DNA from: Apium graveolens
Taxonomy: Eukaryota > Streptophyta > Magnoliopsida > Apiales > Apiaceae
Length of the DNA: 64,000 bases
Assembly: GCF_009905375.1 (NCBI RefSeq)
Contig: NC_133650.1
Span: 305,365,574 to 305,429,573 of the forward strand
Direction: 5' to 3'
In this document: positions 58,238 to 64,000 of the stretch, piece after piece
How the letters are laid out: every line of letters starts with the position of its first letter
Numbering within the stretch: the first letter of the stretch is position 1
Translations under genes and position numbers: made by a program
The notes under the pieces: model-generated
Seen by the model: the letters and a program-made list of their open reading frames with translations, nothing else
What the model was told of the DNA's origin: nothing
Database searches by the model: none

Positions 58238-58848
58238 GTTAGGTCACACACACTGTAGAGGGGGGTGAATACAGTGTATAATACAATCAAATCGAACTTT
58301 AATATATTAAGTAACAGAAAACAAACTTTATTGAAACAATAAACTCTGTTACAGTATGGAACTGTTACCTCTCAGTGATGAACAAATATCACGAGAGCTG
58401 CTAGGGTTACTATGAATAATCTTCTCGAATATGATAACACTTATAGTGTAAACCCTATGTCTGTGTTTATATACTACACAGTTACAAGATAATCGCTAAT
58501 TGATATGGAATATAAATCTGCTTCCTAAAATATATCAATCAGATATCTTTTCTTCCAAGTATTCCATTCTTCACGGAACTCCTTCTTCATGCATATCTCT
58601 TCTTATGTTTATCTCGATCTTCTTTCCTTTAATCAGCTACTGTCCTTATCTGATCGTCCTTCAGCACTTAAGTTCTGATATCTAACTTCTGATGATTATC
58701 TCCTGATAATATAAGTACTGATATCCTTAAGTCCTGACTTCCAGTATAAGTACTGATTAATGGTTAGGTACTGACTTGTCCTGTTAAGTAAGATCTGAAA
58801 TCTAAACATAAATTATATTAGTCATGACATTATCAAATATATCTAACA
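58238..58848 (-). repeat. LTR of the minus-strand SIRE-like element
   Basis: 611 bp, plus-strand ends TGTTAGG...CTAACA. It contains repeated AGTACTGAT / ATATCAG motifs (about 58660-58790) and is about as long as, and clearly related to, the LTR at 62897-63509. Confidence 0.88.
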
Positions 58849-59056
58849 ATCTCCCCCAACTTATAAATTAGCATAATATACAAGTTTAACAGATATTTGA
58901 TGATGTCAAAAATATTAAGTACAAATGCATGAGAATTAGACTAGATAACTACAACTTACAGTCCTTAAAGCTTTACCAATATTCAACTTCAGATAACAAC
59001 TTCAGTCTGTACAAATGTCAGAATTTAAGCAATTGTAGATCTTCGACTTGGCTTCA

Positions 59057-61314
59057 TCATCTGATCTCTCTGATGTCAGGAGTTGTTCTTAGATAGTTCT
59101 TCAACAAACATTTCTCAAAATATCTGAGTTCATCAATCATTCTCCTTTTGGCATCTTTAAGCTCTGCAATATCTTCACCAATTTGAAAGATTGCAGCTCT
59201 GAGATCATTGATCTTTGCTTTTCTTATATCCTGATCCAGTCTGATCAAATAAGCTTTATCACACTCAAGATTGAATTCAACAGCCCTGTACCCCAGAAAG
59301 GTAGTTATAATCTTAGCAGTGTTGGGCTTCATTTCAACTATATCACCATTGTGATCTCTGTACTTTGGAACGTATGTGCTGTCAGACTTAACAGAATAAA
59401 GCCTTTTCTGTCTCTGAATCTGTTCTTTTAAATAGTTTGCAGCAGTTCCTATTATTCTGTCATCCACTTGAAGTAAGAAAAGTACATGCTCCAATTCTTC
59501 AAAATACTTCAATGGAATGGCATTTTGTCTTATATGATAAACCCTACCATCTGTCATGAAATACAACATGATGTATTCTTTCAAGTAGGTATGGTAAACC
59601 ATCTGTATAGATTCCAGTTGATTCAATCCCTCAGGAGTTGCTCCAATACCTGGTTCACTCAAGGAAGTTGGATCATTGGTAGTGTTATGTATTCTCCTTT
59701 CATCAGCACTTCCCAATCCAGTTTTATCTCTTGCTTCCTTTCCAGTAACAACTCTTGCTTCAAAACCACTTGCAGTAGTCTTCAAAGGTTGAGTCTGTTT
59801 TGCTTTAGTGAATCCTGGTAGGAGTGTCTTTGGTCTATCTTCTGATATCAAGTTAACTTGAGCTATGTCAGAGGTTACTTGCTTCTTCTGAATATCAGAA
59901 CTTACAATTTCTTGACTCTGAACAACTTGAGCCATGTCAGAGGTTGTTTTAAGAACTTTTCTTGAAGTCAGAGCAAGATTATCCTTTTCATCAGTAATTT
60001 ATTCATCCTCAGGAGGCACATAAACCTTGATAGGTTCACCAATCTTTTCTTTACCCTTGGATCTTTGATCTATCTGCGGTTGTGATCTAGCCAATATTGC
60101 TTCAGTATGTGTCCTTTCTTTGATTACAATGCCTTTGAGTTTTGGAAGTGACTTTTTACCAGAAGCTTCAGATTTAGATGTGACTTTCTCTGATTTAAGC
60201 ATGGCTTCTTCTTTCATTAAACTCTCCAAGTCCATTCCTGGATTTTCCTGAAGAAATAACTGTCTTGAAATTTCCTCATCAAGATCTAAAAGTTCATCAG
60301 AACTTATCCTTTTACCAGTAGCAGAACTTATTCTTTTCCCAGTATCAGAACTTGTCCTGTGACTAGCTTGTCTTGATGTGAATCCTCTACCTTGACTATG
60401 ACCTCTACCCATTCCAGGGTTTCCTTGATCATCTTTTTCATCATCCTTTCCTGTCAGTGTCTTGTCAGTCTTGCATTTGGACTTAATTACTTTCTCCCCC
60501 TTTTTGGCATCAGCAGATAGTAGAAGAGAGATAAGCAATTCCACTGAGGATTGGATTTCAGTCAGTTGTGATTGCTGAGAAGCTTGATTTTTCAAAATAT
60601 CATCAATCTGAGCTTGTTGATGATCTTGAGTCTTCTCAATATAAGCAATCCTGTCAATGGTAGGTTGGAAGAACTTTTTCTTATCAATTTTCCAAACTTG
60701 TTCCTATTTGATAAAGTTTTCCTGAATCTTGTGTAGCTCTGCATGAGTAGTTGAGTGAAGACCTTGTAGATGTTTAGTATTCAATGCAGTGACTCTAAGC
60801 TGGGTTTTGAAATCATCAGAATTTAACATTTCATCAGCTTTAGTCAAGTGCTCAGCAAGATGCTTTTCAGTTGGAACACATGAAACTGAGTTCCATTCCA
60901 TAGTCCACTCCTGACCTGCAGGAGTTTCACTCCAAGGTACTGGTGCTTCTCCGGTAACAAACTTCTTAACCAGTTCAGACTTTAGAATAGTCTGTTGAGG
61001 AGCATGTCCTGAAGGACCTGCTGCATCAGCATCTGCAGTTGGAGCAGCATCACCAGTATCTCCAGCATTTGCAGCATCAGAACTTAAAGAATCAGTATCT
61101 TCTGATAAGACAACAGTGTGAGTAGCAATGGAGGTTTCAGCATCCTCTAATTGCTGATCTGGTTCTAAGTTCTGATCAACAGCCAAATCATGATGCTCAC
61201 CTAAAGTCTGATCATCAGCATCATGATGCAGAGAAGGTGTTGTTGATAACTCTGGAGTTTGAACAGCATCAGTAACAGGTGTTGTAGAAGGATGAGTTGT
61301 TGTTGGAGCTTCTA
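59057..61314 (-). pseudogene. Extra ORF (env-like position) of the minus-strand SIRE-like element
   Basis: The frame is open from the gap side and carries AGQEWTMEWNSVSCVPTEKH near 60935-60875. It has a stop at 60704, continues to a stop at 59999 (a GAA-to-TAA change by comparison with the plus-strand copy) and then runs on to 59057. The C-terminal part has conserved blocks such as LEHVLFLLQVDDRI and a helical end with KINDLRAAIFQIGEDIAELK, likely coiled coil. No membrane or fusion-type segment is obvious, so calling it envelope would go beyond the evidence. Its function is unknown. Confidence 0.7.
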
Positions 61315-61321
61315 AGAGAAT

Positions 61322-61421
61322 NNNNNNNNNNNNNNNNNNNNNNNNNNNNNNNNNNNNNNNNNNNNNNNNNNNNNNNNNNNNNNNNNNNNNNNNNNNNNNN
61401 NNNNNNNNNNNNNNNNNNNNN
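61322..61421. other. Assembly gap (100 N)
   Basis: Exactly 100 undetermined bases, the usual placeholder for a gap of unknown size. It lies between two inverted copies of the same retroelement ORF, so orientation and distance across it are uncertain. Confidence 1.
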
Positions 61422-62689
61422 CTGATACTGGTAAAAGAATAAATTCTGATGAACTTCTAGATCTTGATGAAGAAATGTCAAGACAGTTATTTCTTCAAGA
61501 AAATCCAGGAATGGACTTGGAAAGTTTAAAGGAAGAGGAAGCTAGACTTAAATCAAATAAAGCCACATCTAAATCTGAAGCTTCTGGTAAAAAGTCACTT
61601 CCAAAACTGAAAGGTATTGTGATTAAAGAAAAGGCACAAACTGAAGCAACATTTGCTGAATCACAACCAAAGATAGATCCAAGATCCAAGGGTAAAGAAA
61701 AGGTTGGTGAACCTGTTAAAGTATATGTACCTCCTGTTGATGAAGAAATTACTGATAAAGAAGATAATCTTGCTCTGACTTCAAGAAAAGTTCTTAAAAC
61801 AACCTCTGACATAGCTCAAGTTGTTCAGAGTCAAGAAATTAAAAGTTTTGATATTCAAAAGAAGCAAATAACCTCTGACACAGCTCAAGTTAACTTGATA
61901 TCAGAAGGAAAATCAAAAACACTCCTACCAGGATTCACTACAGCAAAACAAACTCAATCTTTGAAGACTACTGCAAGTCGTTTTGAAGCTAGAGTAGTTA
62001 CTGGAAAGGAAGCAAGAGATAAAACTGGATTGGGAAGTGCTGATGAAAGAAGAGTACACAACACTACCAATGATCCAACTTCCTTGAGTGAACCAGGAAT
62101 TGGAGCAACTCCTGAAAGATTGAATCAATTGGAATCTGTACAAATGGTTTACCATACCTACTTGAAGGAACACATCTTGTTGTATTTCATGACAGATGGT
62201 AGGGTTTATTATATAAGACAAAATGCCATTCCATTGAAGTATTTTGAAGAATTGGAGCATGTATTATTCTTACTTCAAGTGGATGACAGATTGACAGGGA
62301 CTGCTGCAAACTATTTGAAAGAACAGATTCAGAGGCAGAAAAGACTTTATTCTGTTAAGTCTGACAGCATATATGTTCTAAAGTACAGAAATCACAATGG
62401 TGATATTGTTGATATGAAGCCTAATACTGCACAGATCAGAACGTATCTTGGTATTAAGGGGCTTGAATTCAATCTAGAGTCTGACAAAGCTTATGTCATA
62501 AGACTAGATCAGGAGTTGAGAAAAGCAAAGATTAATGATCTCAGAGCTGCAATATTTCAAACTGGTGAAGATACTGCAGAGCTTAAAGATGTCAAACGGA
62601 GAATGATTGATGAACTCAGATATGCTGAGAAATGTTTGTTGAAGAATTATCTCAGAACAACTCCTGACATCAGAGAGATCAGAAAATGA
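61422..62689 (+). CDS. Extra ORF of SIRE-like element, C-terminal part, intact to its stop
   Basis: The frame is open from the gap edge (61423) to TGA at 62687-62689, about 421 residues visible, with no internal stop. It begins within GKRINSDELLDLDEEMSRQL and contains a long polar linker. It then has the conserved C-terminal half with YYIRQNAIPLKYFEELEHV and LKEQIQRQKRLYSVKSDS, and a coiled-coil-like end KINDLRAAIFQTGEDTAELK. It matches the broken minus-strand copy residue for residue along most of its length. The N-terminal part lies in or beyond the gap. The role of this ORF in SIRE elements is unknown. Confidence 0.72.
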
Positions 62690-62896
62690 TGAAGCCAAGT
62701 CGAAGATCTACAACTGCTTAAATTCTGATGTGTATACAGACTAAAGTTGTTATCAGAAGTTGAATTGGTAAAAGCTTTAAGGACTGTAAGTTGTAGTTAT
62801 CTAGTCTAATTCTCATGCATTTGTACTTAATGTTTTTGACATCATCAAATATCTGTTAAACTTGTATATTTTGCTAATTTACAAGTTGGGGGAGAT

Positions 62897-63509
62897 TGTT
62901 AGATATATTTGATAATGTCATGGCTAATATGTTTTATGTTTAGATTTCAGATCTTATTTGAACAGGACAAATCAGTACTTAACTGATCAGTACTTATACT
63001 GGACGTCAGTACTTAAGGGATATCAGTACTTATGTTATCAGGAGATAAGCATCAGGAGATAGATATCAGAACTTAAGTGCTGAAGGACGATCAGATAAGG
63101 ACAGTAGCTGATTAAAGTTAAGAAGATCAAGATAAACATAAGAAGAGATATGCATGAAGAAGGAATTCCGTAAAGAATGGAATACTTGGAAGAAAAGATA
63201 TCTGATTGATATATATTAGGAAGCAGAATTATATTCTATATCAATTAGCGATTATCTTGTAACTGTGTAATATATAAACACAGATATAGGGTTTACACTA
63301 TAAGTGTTATCATTATCGAGAATATTATTTACTGTAACCCTAGCAGCTCTCGTGATATTTTGTTCATCACTGAGAGATAACAGTTCCAGATTGTAACAGA
63401 GTTTATTGTTTCAATAAAGTTTGTTTTCTGTTACATAAGTTCTTGAAGTTTGATTTGATTGTAATAAACACTGTATTCACCCCCTCTACAGTGATAGTGT
63501 GACCTAACA
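62897..63509 (+). repeat. LTR of the plus-strand SIRE-like element
   Basis: 613 bp, starting TGTTAGATATATTTG and ending GTGTGACCTAACA, preceded by the polypurine tract. It has ATCAGTACTTA-type repeats (about 62970-63075) and a TATAAACACAGATATAGGG stretch (about 63275-63293) as possible core promoter. Confidence 0.9.
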
Positions 63510-64000
63510 GATTCAATTTTAACACTTCATCTCTAACATAAAAAGCATCATCTCTTTCTTTCTGAGTTTGATGGAACATAACTAACTCTTTTTCTAAATA
63601 GTCATTCCTTTTCTTAAAAGCCAGATTTTCAGAAGTTAACCTATCACAAGTTAAGTTCTGATCTCTATAACTAATGAATATGGTTTTAAGATAAGATCTC
63701 AACTCAGTAATATCATCAGTATGAAAAGCATAAGTTGTTTGAGGTACCTTTAACTCAGCAGCTTCAGAACTGCTATCAGCATTTTCCATCAAGGCATAGT
63801 TCACCTCATGTTCAGAATCTGAAGTGTATGTCCAGCTTTTCTTCTTTGTGACAAGTGCCTTGCCTTTATTACTTTTTCCTTTCTTGCAATCAGGAGATAT
63901 GTGGCCTTTCTCACCATAATTGTAGCATTTGACATTTGAGTAATCTCCTCTGTCAGACTTTCCTGCTTTGCCTTCAGATTTTCTGAATCCCTTTTTATCA
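63510..64000 (-). pseudogene. SIRE-like copia gag, C-terminal part, cut by the LTR and the window edge
   Basis: On the minus strand the frame enters from the window edge with KKGFRKSEGKAGKSDRGDYS, then the knuckle region KCYNYGEKGHISPDCKK. The normal CxxC becomes CxxY, so one zinc ligand is lost. Next comes SDSEHEVNYALMENADSSSE, typical of SIRE gag. A coiled-coil segment follows (ELRSYLKTIFISYRDQN, LEKELVMFHQTQKERDDA) and the frame is cut at 63510 by the end of the plus-strand LTR. The remainder of this gag is not next to the left LTR, so it may lie elsewhere or beyond the gap. Confidence 0.78.

Larger units (their letters stand above)
58238..61321 (-). mobile_element. SIRE-like copia element, 3' part (minus strand), running into an assembly gap
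   Basis: On the minus strand a long ORF region (from the gap to 59057) is followed by about 200 bp, the polypurine run AAGTTGGGGGAGAT and a 611-bp LTR (58848-58238) starting TGTTAGATA and ending CCTAACA. This layout, an extra ORF between pol and the 3' LTR with a GGGGGAGA polypurine tract, is that of SIRE/Maximus-type copia elements. Pol and the 5' LTR are not in view. Confidence 0.78.
61422..63509 (+). mobile_element. SIRE-like copia element, 3' part (plus strand), starting at the gap
   Basis: The ORF ends at 62689, followed by spacer, the polypurine tract GTTGGGGGAGAT (about 62885-62896) and a 613-bp LTR (62897-63509). Left of the gap the same kind of element lies on the opposite strand. 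The sequence right of the LTR (63510 on) is a gag of a related element in the opposite direction, which this element probably interrupted. Confidence 0.78.

Noticed and set aside
1..64000. CRISPR arrays, operons or ribosome binding sites
   Set aside because: The sequence is plant nuclear DNA with introns and transposons; the tandem repeats seen lack CRISPR spacing and no prokaryotic genes are present.

Overview
This is nuclear DNA from a flowering plant, most likely a eudicot. It is AT-rich, its genes contain introns, and it carries plant-only families: a prenylated heavy-metal-binding HIPP protein and a CslA glucomannan synthase. It is also dense with plant LTR retrotransposons, L1-type LINEs, a tRNA-derived SINE, hAT elements and Stowaway-type MITEs. 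An asterid such as an Apiaceae is possible, but the sequence alone does not prove it. There are no prokaryotic features.

Layout. 1-10.3 kb is a mosaic of dead transposons: a LINE split by a solo LTR, a hAT transposase relic, and the LTR plus partial gag of another retrotransposon. 10.3-19 kb is AT-rich and gene-poor. It holds two SINE copies (one split by a Stowaway MITE), a second Stowaway MITE, and a possible 51-codon gene beside a GA/CT microsatellite. 19.06-20.83 kb is a five-exon HIPP gene on the minus strand, with a MITE in an intron. 22.0-23.4 kb holds two MITEs. 25.65-28.43 kb is an intact nine-exon CslA gene on the minus strand. 30.0-36.9 kb holds a miniature LTR element split by a solo LTR, plus several MITEs and foldback repeats. 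37.94-38.46 kb is a single-exon gene of unknown function. 38.95-43.64 kb is a complete but decayed Ty1/copia element with both LTRs and a target duplication. 45.92-46.28 kb is a single-exon uL18-family ribosomal protein gene. 55.10-57.93 kb is a complete non-autonomous hAT element that still encodes a BED zinc finger and carries an exon of a host lipid gene. 58.24 kb to the end is made of SIRE-like copia elements facing each other across a 100-N assembly gap.

Large-scale structure. About 24.28-34.57 kb and 46.14-52.96 kb are diverged direct copies of one segment. The first keeps CslA but only a scrap of the uL18 gene. The second keeps uL18 but has lost CslA exons 1-6 and has turned exon 7 into an inverted repeat able to form a hairpin. 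So the pair shows reciprocal gene loss, and it may have produced a small-RNA-type foldback against the surviving CslA gene. The most unusual observations are this hairpin, the hAT element with the captured CDP-diacylglycerol synthase exon, and several cleanly dated nested insertions with exact target duplications.

The host genes (HIPP metal binding, CslA mannan synthesis in the Golgi, organellar-type uL18 and an orphan) show no shared pathway. Exon boundaries were deduced by hand from GT/AG sites and reading phase.
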